From assembly GCF_002532535.1 (NCBI RefSeq), contig NZ_NQWI01000050.1, positions 1 to 35,110 of the forward strand: a DNA stretch of 35,110 nucleotides, written 5' to 3'. This DNA comes from Candidatus Viridilinea mediisalina. GTDB lineage: Bacteria > Chloroflexota > Chloroflexia > Chloroflexales > Chloroflexaceae. Positions 16,969-25,143 of this stretch are shown piece after piece. The notes beneath the pieces were generated by a model. The model was not told where the DNA came from and did no database searches. It saw only the letters and a program-made list of their open reading frames with translations. Within the stretch, counting starts at the first letter, position 1. Every line of letters starts with the position of its first letter. The translations under genes were made by a program, and so were the position numbers.

Positions 16969-17009
16969 CCCCCCGTGCCATTTCCACAACGTGGAAATGG
17001 CACGGGGGG
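16969..17009. terminator. 19-bp perfect hairpin between convergent genes
   Basis: CCCCCCGTGCCATTTCCAC (16969-16987) pairs perfectly with 16991-17009 around an AAC loop. It lies between the convergent chemoreceptor and superoxide dismutase genes, a position suiting a bidirectional terminator, although no T-run adjoins it. Confidence 0.6.
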
Positions 17010-17091
17010 GGAAGCCATGTATGAGAGCATGAAGCCCTTGCCTCTGTGCCTCACGCATACTCGTAAGATGTGCAGCCTGCGCCTTGTGCGC

Positions 17092-17706
17092 CTATGCCTT
17101 CTGTGCCGCCGCGTACAATTCAGCCACCTTGGGCCAGTTGACCACATTCCACCAGGCGTCGAGGTAGGCCGGACGCTTAAACTGGTACTTGAGGTAGTAG
17201 GCGTGTTCCCAGACATCCACGCCCAGAATGGCGGTCTTGCCCTCCATGAGCGGATTATCTTGATTGGGGGTACTTACGATACTCAGCGTCCCAGCGGCGT
17301 CACTCACGAGCCAGGCCCAGCCAGAGCCAAAGCGGCCTAAACCAGCGGCCTTAAACTGCTCCTTAAAGGTCTCAAAGCTCCCAAAACTAGCATTGATCGC
17401 TTCAGCAAGCGCCCCACTTGGCGCACCGCCGCCAGCGGCCATAATTTGCCAGAAGAAGGTGTGGTTCCAGTGGCCGCCGCCATTGTTCCGCACCACCATA
17501 CGAATATCATCGGGTAGCTCGTCAAGCTTGGTCAGCAATTGCTCAAGGCTCTGATCGGCCAACTGGGGATACTTGGCCAGCGCATTGTTCAGGTTGGTCA
17601 CATAGGTATTATGGTGGTTATCATGATGAAAGCGCATTGTCGCTTCATCAATGTGGGGTTCAAGGGCGTCGTAGGCATAGGGCAAAGGCGCGAGTTCAAA
17701 CGGCAT
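17092..17706 (-). CDS. sodA: Superoxide dismutase, Fe/Mn type
   Basis: A 204-residue cytoplasmic enzyme converting superoxide to oxygen and hydrogen peroxide. Metal ligands are visible: His27 in [13 protein letters not shown], His in [11 protein letters not shown], and Asp/His in [12 protein letters not shown]. Gly- and Trp-containing motifs match the Mn/cambialistic subgroup, but metal choice cannot be fixed by eye. The start was set at 17706 ([15 protein letters not shown]), with GGAGG 8 nt upstream, not the longer frame from 17721. It follows the Cys-rich regulator gene by 14 nt and is probably co-transcribed with it. Confidence 0.95.
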   Translation of the reverse strand: MPFELAPLPYAYDALEPHIDEATMRFHHDNHHNTYVTNLNNALAKYPQLADQSLEQLLTKLDELPDDIRMVVRNNGGGHWNHTFFWQIMAAGGGAPSGALAEAINASFGSFETFKEQFKAAGLGRFGSGWAWLVSDAAGTLSIVSTPNQDNPLMEGKTAILGVDVWEHAYYLKYQFKRPAYLDAWWNVVNWPKVAELYAAAQKA

Positions 17707-17720
17707 TCTTGGTACCTCCA

Positions 17721-18359
17721 TTAATCAACAGGCGTAATGCGATAGCGACAGCAGCCGCCCCCTTGAGCAAGGGTGATCTCTTGGATCACAGGTGCAGCCA
17801 AGAGTTCACGATAGAGCTTTACCTCTTGGTCGCAGAGTTGCAGACACTGACGGGCAACACAATCAACCGGACAGTTATACTCGGTAAGGATGAGTGAACC
17901 ATCCTCTTCCTCTTCCCACTCACACATATAGCCCTGCTCGGCAAGCAGGTTGGTGAGCGTTGCCACCCGTTCGCGGCAAGTCTGGTCAGCCAGATGGGGC
18001 GCAAGATCACGCAATTGACGCTGACGACGCCCGGCCAGCATCTCGGTCACCGCCGTCTCACCGCCGTGGCGTTCAACATGGTGGATCAGATCGAGCGCCA
18101 AGCGATCATAGCGGCGCGGAAAACTCTCTTCTGCCCTGGGGGTCAAGGCATAGAGATTGGCCGGACGACCAACGCCCCGGCGCAAACCGACGATCTGGAC
18201 TAAACCATCGCGTTCCAACAACCCGAGGTGCTGGCGGATGCCAACCGCCCCCACATACAGACACTCGCTCAACTCAAGCGCCGTCATCTCGCCGTGGCGA
18301 CGCAAAAGTTGAAGGATGCTGCGCCGGGTTGAGCCTTGCTCTTTGCGCTCCGTCGCCAT
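17721..18359 (-). CDS. Winged-helix regulator with C-terminal cysteine cluster (SufR/COG2345-like)
   Basis: A 212-residue protein. Residues 11-75 form an N-terminal winged helix-turn-helix ([19 protein letters not shown], then [17 protein letters not shown], with a [12 protein letters not shown] wing). The C-terminal part resembles the SufR-type regulator family and carries Cys163, Cys167, Cys172, Cys176, Cys203 and Cys204. This spacing suits binding of an iron-sulfur cluster or another metal, so a redox- or iron-sensing role is likely. The sodA gene follows in the same operon, and a strong promoter divergent from rnpB lies upstream. No Shine-Dalgarno sequence precedes the ATG. The exact co-factor and target set are unknown. 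Confidence 0.82.
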   Translation of the reverse strand: MATERKEQGSTRRSILQLLRRHGEMTALELSECLYVGAVGIRQHLGLLERDGLVQIVGLRRGVGRPANLYALTPRAEESFPRRYDRLALDLIHHVERHGGETAVTEMLAGRRQRQLRDLAPHLADQTCRERVATLTNLLAEQGYMCEWEEEEDGSLILTEYNCPVDCVARQCLQLCDQEVKLYRELLAAPVIQEITLAQGGGCCRYRITPVD

Positions 18360-18403
18360 GGGTTACTTTCGGTATCAGTTACTATTTCAACATCCTTAAC
18401 TAG

Positions 18404-18433
18404 AGTATATCATCAGCGTTTTCCGAATGTCAA
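18404..18433 (-). promoter_or_regulatory. Promoter of the regulator-sodA operon
   Basis: On the minus strand TTGACA (18428-18433) and TATACT (18404-18409) are separated by 18 nt, giving a leader of about 35-40 nt. The direct repeat GTTACT (two copies 16 nt apart, 18362-18385) lies downstream and could be an operator. Confidence 0.7.
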
Positions 18434-18436
18434 GGA

Positions 18437-18465
18437 ATGACACAGGTTTGGGTGCATGGTATACT
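18437..18465 (+). promoter_or_regulatory. Promoter of rnpB
   Basis: ATGACA (18437-18442) and TATACT (18460-18465) are separated by 17 nt. The predicted start is about 18472, just before the P1 helix of RNase P RNA. Its -35 box is only 3 bp from the -35 box of the divergent regulator promoter. Confidence 0.7.
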
Positions 18466-18476
18466 TTAGCGTAAGC

Positions 18477-18930
18477 TAACACACAACGAGCCGCCGCTGG
18501 GGCCAACCCCCAGAGGAACTTCCCGACTCCTCGCCCAACCCATAAGGTTGGAAGGCTGCCCCGCGAAACGGTAAGCGGGGGCACGCGGGTGGTAACGCCC
18601 GTGTGACGCAAGACGGCAACAGAGAGCAGTCCCGCCGATGGCCCGCAAGGGCACAGGTAAGGGGTGAAAGGGTGGTGTAAGTGACCACCGGCGTCGGCAG
18701 TGATGTCGGCGGCCAGGCGACTGCGCCGGCTCATGGGGAGCAAGGTGCGTGGGGTGGGCTCATTGGTGGGAGCATGAGCCATGGGCTTTGTGCGTTGGTA
18801 CCACCTCGTTCACTCGCATCGCAGCTCTGCGGGCAGTCCGGGTAACACCCGGCGCGCTACAAGGGGCCTCCGCTGTTGCGGAGAGAGAGATGGCGGCTAG
18901 AACAGAATCGGGGGTACGGTTGTGTGTGTT
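18477..18930 (+). ncRNA. rnpB: RNase P RNA
   Basis: The catalytic RNA of RNase P, which removes 5' leaders from tRNA precursors. Conserved blocks occur in order: GAGGAACTTCCCGACTCC (the GGAAnnUCC core, about 18512-18529), GGTAACGCCCGTGTGACGC, GGCAACAGAGAGCAG, GGTAAGGGGTGAAAGGGTGG with a following GTGACCACCGGCG, then GGGGAGCAAGGTG and the 3' block GAACAGAATCG. The 5' ACACACAAC (18479-18487) pairs with GTTGTGTGT (18919-18927) as P1. Length is about 450 nt, typical for bacteria. Exact ends are uncertain by a few bases. Confidence 0.93.
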
Positions 18931-18933
18931 TTT

Positions 18934-18995
18934 GCGTAACTAAGTTACGCATAGAATGGGCGGGTGCGCGGGAACCTGGTTCTCTCACACCCGCC
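18934..18995. terminator. Hairpins between rnpB and the convergent membrane-protein gene
   Basis: GCGTAAC TAA GTTACGC (18934-18950) follows a T-run. A second stem pairs GGCGGGTG (18959-18966) with CACCCGCC (18988-18995), with an inner GGGAACC / GGTTCTC stem, then TAATTT. They probably end rnpB, and in the other direction the gene at 19002-19424. Confidence 0.55.
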
Positions 18996-19001
18996 TAATT
19001 T

Positions 19002-19424
19002 CTACTCGTCAATCAGATATGGTGCCAAGAGCCGACTCCCGCCCTCAATAACTACGGGCAACAGCGCCAATGTGGGCAACCAGAGCCAGATCGGCCCGGA
19101 GAGAATGTAGAGCCCGATGGGCGTCACGACGAAGATCAGCGCAAAGAACATGCGCCCCCAACTGCGCCAACCAGCACCAATCGCTACCGCCAAGCTTGTC
19201 AGCACAACAATGATCGCGTCGCTACATGTGATCAAGCCGGGGCGTGTGTAGCATAGGTTCAGCGCCGAGTTGATCGCAATGGTAAAGGGTACCCCCGCCA
19301 ACTCAAACGAGGTCGGCAAGACCAAACGCCGCAGCATGAAGAGCATGCCTCCAATCAGCAGCGCGGCGTAGGGGAAGAACCACCATGTGGGCGGTTCGCT
19401 TCTCGGTTCTGAGGAGTGTTCCAA
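19002..19424 (-). CDS. Small integral membrane protein of unknown function
   Basis: A 140-residue protein not recognised as a known family. After a polar N-terminus (MEHSSEPRSEPPTWW) there are about four to five hydrophobic segments, near residues 15-32, 40-56, 68-86, 90-108 and 110-128. Conserved catalytic-looking residues are not evident. The start codon is TTG at 19424, with only a weak ribosome site, so the true start could differ. It lies alone between rnpB and a long-hairpin repeat. Confidence 0.5.
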   Translation of the reverse strand: MEHSSEPRSEPPTWWFFPYAALLIGGMLFMLRRLVLPTSFELAGVPFTIAINSALNLCYTRPGLITCSDAIIVVLTSLAVAIGAGWRSWGRMFFALIFVVTPIGLYILSGPIWLWLPTLALLPVVIEGGSRLLAPYLIDE

Positions 19425-19460
19425 TCTGTCGTTCTTCTATCACTATGGTTTGTAGTTAGG

Positions 19461-19563
19461 TTGGGGCTACGCCCCAAACCCCATGGTGTGGGGTGTGCGG
19501 GCGGCAAAGCCGCCCGCACACCCCACACCATGGGGTGATTTTGGAGGGGCTACGCCCCTCCAA
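19461..19563. repeat. Family IV repeat with 28-bp perfect hairpin
   Basis: A perfect 28-bp stem (19478-19505 with 19509-19536, loop AAA) is flanked by two mini-hairpins, TTGGGGCTACGCCCCAA (19461-19477) and TTGGAGGGGCTACGCCCC (about 19541-19558). It has the same architecture as 5485-5580. Confidence 0.8.
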
Positions 19564-19589
19564 ACCTCCCCACTGGCGTATCGTGGCGA

Positions 19590-19640
19590 AGCAATCCCTC
19601 TGTTCTTCCGTTCTTCTGCTCCTCTGTTCTTCCGTTCTCC
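19590..19640. repeat. GTTCTTC(C/T) tandem repeat directly after leuS
   Basis: Short pyrimidine units (GTTCTTCCGTTCTTCTG type) begin right at the leuS stop. On the minus strand the stop TGA is followed by GGAGAACGGAAGAACAGAGG. The same unit follows the cysE stop at 28015-28141. Confidence 0.65.
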
Positions 19641-22600
19641 TCACACCACCACATTTACCAACTTCCTCGGCACCACAATCACTTTGCGGATGCTCCGTTC
19701 GCCGATGAAGCTCTTTACCCGCTCGTTGGCCATGGCGAGAGCCCGCAATTGCTCTTCGTCGGCATCTACGGGTACGGTGAGTTTGTCGCGCACTTTGCCG
19801 TTGACCTGCAGGACAACTTCAACCTCCTCGTCGGCGGCGAGTTCGGCATTGGCAATCGGCCAAGCCTGTTGGTGGATGCTGTAGCTATGGCCAGTACGGG
19901 CCCAGAGTTCTTCGGCTAGGTGGGGCGCAACCGGGGCGACCAGCAGCATGAGCGTCTTGATCGCTTCGGCCCACGCGGGGGTCTGCACCAAACCAGCATC
20001 ACGCGCCCGGTAGAGGCTGTTGGTGAACTCCATCAGCGCCGCGACCATGGTGTTGAACTTGAAGTTCCTGATGTCGTTCTCGACGCGCATGATCGTCTGG
20101 TGGGTGATGCGTTGCAACTGGCGTTCGCTGTAGCTCGCCGCTTGCCCGTGGCTACGCTCATGCTCGGCGTGAAGCACAATCCGCCAGACCCGGTCGAGCC
20201 AGCGGCGGATGCCCGGTACGCCGTCAACACTCCAGGGTACCGCCGCCTCAAAGTCGGAGATGAAGCACTCGTAGCCGCGTAGCGCATCGGCCCCGTGGCT
20301 GGCCACCACTTTATCGGGGGTGATGATGTTGTTCTTCGACTTGGACATCTTCTCGATGATGACCTGGCCGTCTACCTCTTTCGCTGGCGCCAGAATCAGC
20401 CCTTGGTTCCGCAGGCTCTGGAAGGGCTCAAAGCAGGGCAGGACGCCAAGATCATAGAGGAACTTGGTCCAGAAGCGTGCATAGAGCAGGTGCATCACGG
20501 CATGTTCGGCCCCGCCGACATACATATCCACGGGCATCCAATAGGCCAACTCTTCAGCATTGGCCAGCATGGTGGGGTTACGCGGATCAATGAAGCGCAT
20601 AAAGTACCAGGACGAGCAGGCAAACGTGCCCATCGTATCGGTCTCGCGCCGCCCGCGTTGTCCTTCGGGTAGCACCACATTGACCCAGTCGTCAATCTGG
20701 GCCAGAGGCGACTCACCTGTCGCCGTGGGCTCATAGCTCTCCACGCCAGGCAGAGTCACTGGCAACTCCGCATCGGGCACCAGCGCCTCCAGGCCATCCT
20801 CACGATGAATAATCGGAATCGGCGTGCCCCAGTAGCGTTGGCGGCTGATCAGCCAATCACGCATCTTGTAGTTCTTGCGCCCCTTGCCGAGGCCACGTTC
20901 CTCCAAAAAGGCAACGGTACGAGCAATCGCCTCAGTGCCGGGCAGCCCATCAATCGGCCCCGAATGGATCGGCGTCCCCGTCTCCTCGTGGAAGAGCAGG
21001 TCACCATAGGCAGGCACTGTAGCCAAATAGGCCATAAAGCTCGGCAGGGCGTCCACCTGCAACGTCGTGCGGATGCGGTTGCAAATGTGTTGATCCGCCG
21101 CAACCGAGTCAAACGCAATGATCGCATCGGGGAAGACGACCAGCCAACCTGCTCCTACCACTTCTGTCCAGCCATCGGCACTCAAATGGGGCTGCACCAG
21201 GGCGGCATAGGCGGCAGCCTGGGCACCGCTGAGGCTCACCGTCAACTGGCCCGCCTCGGCGCTAAAGCTATAGCCCGCCTCGTGCAAGAGTGCGGGTAAT
21301 GCATCGCTGTAGGTACCAGCGCGTAGCAGCGAACAAGCGGCCTGATCGGGGCGCTCAATCACCGGAATGATCGGCAGGCCAAACTTGAGCGCAAAGGCAA
21401 AATCGCGCTCATCGTGGGCGGGCACGGCCATAATCGCGCCAGTACCGTAACCCATCAGAACATAATCAGCCACCCAGATCGGAATCTTAGCCCCATTGAC
21501 CGGATTGAGCGCATAGCTCCCCGTAAAGACGCCCGTCTTCTCCTTTTCTGGCGCATCAGCGGCGGCGGGTAGTCCACTCTGGGCCTTCGCCTGGGCGACA
21601 TAGCCCTCCACCGCCTCCCGCTGGGCAGACGTAGTTAGCGCCGCCACCAAAGGATGCTCCGGCGAAAGCACCATAAAGGTCGCCCCCCACAGCGTATCGG
21701 GGCGCGTCGTAAAGACCAGCAGATCATCGCCATGCTCAGTCTTAAAGATCACCTCCGCACCAGAGGAAGCACCGATCCAGTTGCGCTGCATCGTCACAAT
21801 CCGGGCGGGCCAGTCAACCGTATCGAGATCACGATCCAGCCGGTCGGCATAGGCCGTAATGCGGAGGAACCACTGCTTCAGCACCTTACGCTCAACCAGC
21901 GCCCCAGAGCGCCAGGCGCGCCCATCGGCTTCAACCTCCTCATTCGCGATCACCGTCTTATCCACCGGATCCCAATTGACCGTCGCTTCACCACGGTAGG
22001 CCAGACGGAAGCGCTTCAGAAACTCTTGGCGTTCGAGCGGGCTAAAGGCCTGCCACTCCGCTGCACTCACCTGGGCTTCAGCTAATGGCAACCCCAAGTT
22101 CGCCGTGCCAGATTGAGCCAACTCCGCTTCCAATTCACCAATCGGACGCGCTTGGTCGGCACGGGGATCATACCAATGATCATAGAGGCGCAAAAAGATC
22201 CACTGTGTCCAATGGTAGTAATCAGGTTCAGACGACGTAATTTCGCGGCTCCAATCATAACTCGCGCCAATTAGATCCATCTGGCGCTTATAATTAGCCG
22301 CATAGCGTCGCGTCAAAACAGCGGGATTGGTCTTGGTCTTAATCGCCTGATTCTCGGTAGGCAAGCCAAACGCATCCCAACCCATCGGATGCAGCACATT
22401 GTAGCCCTGCATACGGTAGAAACGGGCCACCACATCGGTAGGCACGTAGTTACGGCAATGGCCAACGCTCAACCCTTCACCGGAGGGATAGGGATAAAAG
22501 TCAAGTACATAGTACTTCGGGCGATGATCCGCCGGGCCAGTGCGATAGAGCTTATCAGCCGCCCAACGCTCCTGCCACTTCGGCTCAATTGCAGCCGGAT

Positions 22601-22643
22601 CGTAGCGTTCAGGCATAGCTTTTGGCATATGGGACTCACTCAT
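19641..22643 (-). CDS. leuS: Leucyl-tRNA synthetase with extra insertions
   Basis: About 1000 residues against 820-880 in most bacteria. The class I catalytic signature lies in FYPYPSGEGLSVGH (about 49-62), and KMSKS is in IEKMSKSKNNI (about 766). The editing (CP1) domain has TTRPDTLWGATF and GYGTGAIMAVPAHDERD; the C-terminal LQVNGKVRDKL is present. Two additions stand out. One of ~50 residues after LYDHWYDPRADQARPIGELE is known from large LeuRS forms. One of ~100-118 residues (about 435-552, DNA about 20988-21341) lies between the editing domain and SGPIDGLPG. The start was set at 22643 because GAGGAG lies 9 nt upstream; the frame is open to 22712. Confidence 0.96.
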   Translation of the reverse strand: MSESHMPKAMPERYDPAAIEPKWQERWAADKLYRTGPADHRPKYYVLDFYPYPSGEGLSVGHCRNYVPTDVVARFYRMQGYNVLHPMGWDAFGLPTENQAIKTKTNPAVLTRRYAANYKRQMDLIGASYDWSREITSSEPDYYHWTQWIFLRLYDHWYDPRADQARPIGELEAELAQSGTANLGLPLAEAQVSAAEWQAFSPLERQEFLKRFRLAYRGEATVNWDPVDKTVIANEEVEADGRAWRSGALVERKVLKQWFLRITAYADRLDRDLDTVDWPARIVTMQRNWIGASSGAEVIFKTEHGDDLLVFTTRPDTLWGATFMVLSPEHPLVAALTTSAQREAVEGYVAQAKAQSGLPAAADAPEKEKTGVFTGSYALNPVNGAKIPIWVADYVLMGYGTGAIMAVPAHDERDFAFALKFGLPIIPVIERPDQAACSLLRAGTYSDALPALLHEAGYSFSAEAGQLTVSLSGAQAAAYAALVQPHLSADGWTEVVGAGWLVVFPDAIIAFDSVAADQHICNRIRTTLQVDALPSFMAYLATVPAYGDLLFHEETGTPIHSGPIDGLPGTEAIARTVAFLEERGLGKGRKNYKMRDWLISRQRYWGTPIPIIHREDGLEALVPDAELPVTLPGVESYEPTATGESPLAQIDDWVNVVLPEGQRGRRETDTMGTFACSSWYFMRFIDPRNPTMLANAEELAYWMPVDMYVGGAEHAVMHLLYARFWTKFLYDLGVLPCFEPFQSLRNQGLILAPAKEVDGQVIIEKMSKSKNNIITPDKVVASHGADALRGYECFISDFEAAVPWSVDGVPGIRRWLDRVWRIVLHAEHERSHGQAASYSERQLQRITHQTIMRVENDIRNFKFNTMVAALMEFTNSLYRARDAGLVQTPAWAEAIKTLMLLVAPVAPHLAEELWARTGHSYSIHQQAWPIANAELAADEEVEVVLQVNGKVRDKLTVPVDADEEQLRALAMANERVKSFIGERSIRKVIVVPRKLVNVVV

Positions 22644-22670
22644 ACGTAGATACTCCTCAGCTTTTCGCGC

Positions 22671-22701
22671 ATTATACACGAGGTAGGGAGTAGTCTTCCA
22701 A
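22671..22701 (-). promoter_or_regulatory. Possible leuS promoter
   Basis: TATAAT (22671-22676, minus strand) lies 28 nt before the leuS start, with TTGGAA (22696-22701) upstream at a long 19-nt spacing. Confidence 0.4.
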
Positions 22702-22727
22702 CGCACTAACATTTCTCCAACACTCCA

Positions 22728-22767
22728 CTAGTGCAAGCATAACACCCATGTGCTATGCTTACACTAG
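22728..22767. promoter_or_regulatory. 40-bp palindrome between divergent leuS and hydrolase genes
   Basis: CTAGTGCAAGCATA (22728-22741) and TATGCTTACACTAG (22754-22767) are inverted repeats with one mismatch, and the spacer also pairs (CAC / GTG). It resembles an operator or a transcript hairpin and has no second copy in the window. Confidence 0.5.
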
Positions 22768-22779
22768 CGGATGTAAGGT

Positions 22780-22860
22780 AGCCCCCGGCGGGGGCGGGCA
22801 TCCTCTGAAGAATCTTTGTTTCTTTCGTGTTGGCGGCTTTGCCGCCAACACGAAAGAAAA
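22780..22860. repeat. Family IV repeat with 19-bp perfect hairpin
   Basis: A GC mini-hairpin (GCCCCCGGCGGGGGC) and CTGAAGAATCTTTG are followed by a perfect 19-bp stem (22819-22837 with 22841-22859, loop TTT). Remnants of a CTACAGTCTGCAATCTG run, as in family I, follow up to the hydrolase gene. Confidence 0.75.
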
Positions 22861-22889
22861 TCTACAGTCTGCAATCTGAAGTAGGCTAC

Positions 22890-23759
22890 ATGGAAACACC
22901 CGCGTGGCTTGATCGTCAAGCATATCCCTTCACATCGCGTTTCATTGAGGTTGAAGCCGGGCGCATGCACTATGTTGACGAGGGCGAAGGGCCGGTACTC
23001 CTCTTCGTCCACGGTACGCCAGTCTGGTCATTTGTCTATCGCAACATGATCAAAGCCTTGGCACCAACATACCGTTGCATTGCGCCCGATCATCTCGGCT
23101 TCGGACTATCAGACAAACCCGCCGCCTGGAGCTATCGGCCAGCAGATCATGCGCGTAACCTCCAACACTTCATTGAGCGTCTTGGGTTGCGTGACATCAC
23201 TCTTGTGGTGCATGACTTTGGTGGCCCCATTGGTCTTGCCTACGCCATTGAACAGCCCGATAACGTCATACGTTTGGCACTGCTCAACACATGGATGTGG
23301 TCACTCCAAACCAATCAGCAGGCGCTCCAGATCAACCAGATACTCAGCGGCAAATTTGGCCAATTCCTCTATACGCGGCTCAACTTCTCACCCCGCTTTC
23401 TCATCCCAATGCTTGCGGGGCAACAGAAACTCTCATCCCACATTCACCGCCACTACATCAATGCCGCACCTACCCCTCAAGCCCGTCATGCCATGTGGGT
23501 CTGCGCCCGTGAACTAATTGGCTCTTCCGACTGGTACGAAGCCCTCTGGGCCAAACGGGAGCAGATAAGCAAACATCCTGCCCTATTGCTCTGGGGCATG
23601 GCTGATCGTGGCGTCAGCGGTGGCATCTTCGATCTAACCCGTTGGCAGCAAATTCTCCCTCATGCCCGCACCGTAACTTACCAAGGCGTAGGCCACTTTG
23701 TGCAAGAAGAAGCCTCAAACCAAGTCGTAACTGAACTGCGTACATTGCTTGAAGGCTAA
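22890..23759 (+). CDS. Alpha/beta hydrolase, haloalkane-dehalogenase-like
   Basis: A 289-residue alpha/beta hydrolase. The oxyanion strand is LLFVHGTPVWSF (38-48). The nucleophile elbow is VVHDFGGPIG with Asp109, as in haloalkane dehalogenases and epoxide hydrolases. The probable acid is Asp239 in LLWGMADRG, and the base is His269 in GVGHFVQEEA. In characterised haloalkane dehalogenases the residue after the nucleophile is Trp, which holds the halide. Here it is Phe110, so dehalogenation is doubtful and another ester or epoxide-type substrate is possible. The start at 22890 (METPAWLDRQAYPF) was chosen because the upstream frame runs into a repeat hairpin; the ribosome site is weak. Confidence 0.8.
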   Translation: METPAWLDRQAYPFTSRFIEVEAGRMHYVDEGEGPVLLFVHGTPVWSFVYRNMIKALAPTYRCIAPDHLGFGLSDKPAAWSYRPADHARNLQHFIERLGLRDITLVVHDFGGPIGLAYAIEQPDNVIRLALLNTWMWSLQTNQQALQINQILSGKFGQFLYTRLNFSPRFLIPMLAGQQKLSSHIHRHYINAAPTPQARHAMWVCARELIGSSDWYEALWAKREQISKHPALLLWGMADRGVSGGIFDLTRWQQILPHARTVTYQGVGHFVQEEASNQVVTELRTLLEG

Positions 23760-23881
23760 AGTACAACACCCATGCTTGTCAAAGATGCTACTCCACAGTA
23801 CCATGTCTCGTCTTGATGTTCTTTGGGTGTGATCAAAATCTGTAGGGTGGTGCCCTACAACCCTTTGAACGGAGGGGGAGC

Positions 23882-23904
23882 GCGAGGGAACCTGGTTCCC
23901 TCGC
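23882..23904. repeat. Short perfect palindrome upstream of ino1
   Basis: GCGAGGGAACC and GGTTCCCTCGC around a single T. A related GCGGGAACCTGGTTCTC occurs near 18967, so this is a recurring intergenic palindrome. Confidence 0.55.
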
Positions 23905-23974
23905 ACACCCCAGCGACCCATGTTGGTCACACCCCGCTCAAATAAAAGACTATAACTGAAAGGATGCAGTTTCT

Positions 23975-25051
23975 GTGAGCAAGAAGATTCGCGTTGCAAT
24001 CATCGGGGTTGGGAATTGTGCCTCCTCGCTGGTGCAGGGCGTCCACTACTACCGTGACGCAACAGAGACGACCGAAATCCCTGGGTTGATGCACATCAAT
24101 CTGGGGGGGTATCACATCAATGATATTGAATTCACAGCGGCTTTTGATATTGCTGATACAAAAGTAGGCAAAGATCTCTCCGAGGCGATCTTTGCAGAAC
24201 CAAATAACACCTATAAGTTTAGCGCGGTGCCCTATCTTGGGGTGCGTGTGGCTCGCGGCATGACCCACGATGGCCTCGGCAAATACCTGAGTAGCGTGAT
24301 TACCAAGGCCCCCGGCCCAACCGATGATATTGTCGGGATTCTGCGTGAAACCAAGACCGATGTGGTGGTCTCGTACCTCCCCGTTGGTAGTGAAATGGCC
24401 ACCAAGTGGTATGTTGAGCAGGTGCTCGAAGCGGGTTGCGGCTTCATCAACTGTGTGCCGGTCTTTATTGCCAGCCAAGCCTACTGGCGTCGCCGCTTTG
24501 AAGATAAGTGCCTGCCGATCATTGGTGATGACATCAAGAGCCAAGTTGGGGCCACGATTACCCATCGCGTCTTGACGACGCTCTTCAAAGAGCGTGGCGT
24601 GCGCCTTGATCGTACCTACCAACTGAATTTTGGCGGGAATACCGATTTCCTGAATATGCTCGAACGGGAACGCCTCGAGAGCAAAAAGATCAGTAAGACC
24701 AACGCCGTCACAAGCCAACTCGACTACCAACTGCCCGAAGAGGCAGTCCACGTTGGGCCAAGCGACTATGTGCCCTGGTTGGGCGACCGCAAGTGGGCCT
24801 ATATTCGTATGGAAGGTACCACTTTTGGCGATGTACCCCTGAATGTCGAACTCAAGCTCGAAGTCTGGGATTCGCCCAACTCTGCTGGGGTGGTACTTGA
24901 TGCCATCCGCTGTATCAAACTGGCCCTTGATCGCGGCATCGGCGGTGCCCTCGATGCGCCGAGTAGCTACTTTATGAAGACCCCCCCCCAGCAGTATACC
25001 GACTACGAAGCCCGTGAGCTTACTGAGCGCTTTATTGCGGGCAAGGAGTAA
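23975..25051 (+). CDS. ino1: Inositol-3-phosphate synthase
   Basis: A 358-residue NAD-dependent enzyme converting glucose 6-phosphate to 1L-myo-inositol 1-phosphate, of the short prokaryotic class. The Rossmann loop is [16 protein letters not shown] (7-22). The catalytic core has [31 protein letters not shown] (the lysine/aspartate region) and [11 protein letters not shown], followed by [19 protein letters not shown]. The product feeds inositol phospholipids or compatible solutes. The GTG start at 23975 follows AAAGGAT. It stands alone on the plus strand, with CACAGAG repeats downstream. Confidence 0.95.
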   Translation: MSKKIRVAIIGVGNCASSLVQGVHYYRDATETTEIPGLMHINLGGYHINDIEFTAAFDIADTKVGKDLSEAIFAEPNNTYKFSAVPYLGVRVARGMTHDGLGKYLSSVITKAPGPTDDIVGILRETKTDVVVSYLPVGSEMATKWYVEQVLEAGCGFINCVPVFIASQAYWRRRFEDKCLPIIGDDIKSQVGATITHRVLTTLFKERGVRLDRTYQLNFGGNTDFLNMLERERLESKKISKTNAVTSQLDYQLPEEAVHVGPSDYVPWLGDRKWAYIRMEGTTFGDVPLNVELKLEVWDSPNSAGVVLDAIRCIKLALDRGIGGALDAPSSYFMKTPPQQYTDYEARELTERFIAGKE

Positions 25052-25143
25052 AGAAGCAGTGCCCTGCGCCACTCGGCTACAACGTGTAAGAGCGGTTTGG
25101 AGGTGAAGGCCACCCATTCCCATGAGAGAGATGCAGAGGATTT

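Noticed and set aside
18466-18782. Minus-strand ORFs over rnpB
   Set aside because: The region has the ordered conserved blocks and P1 pairing of RNase P RNA, so the ORFs are coincidental.
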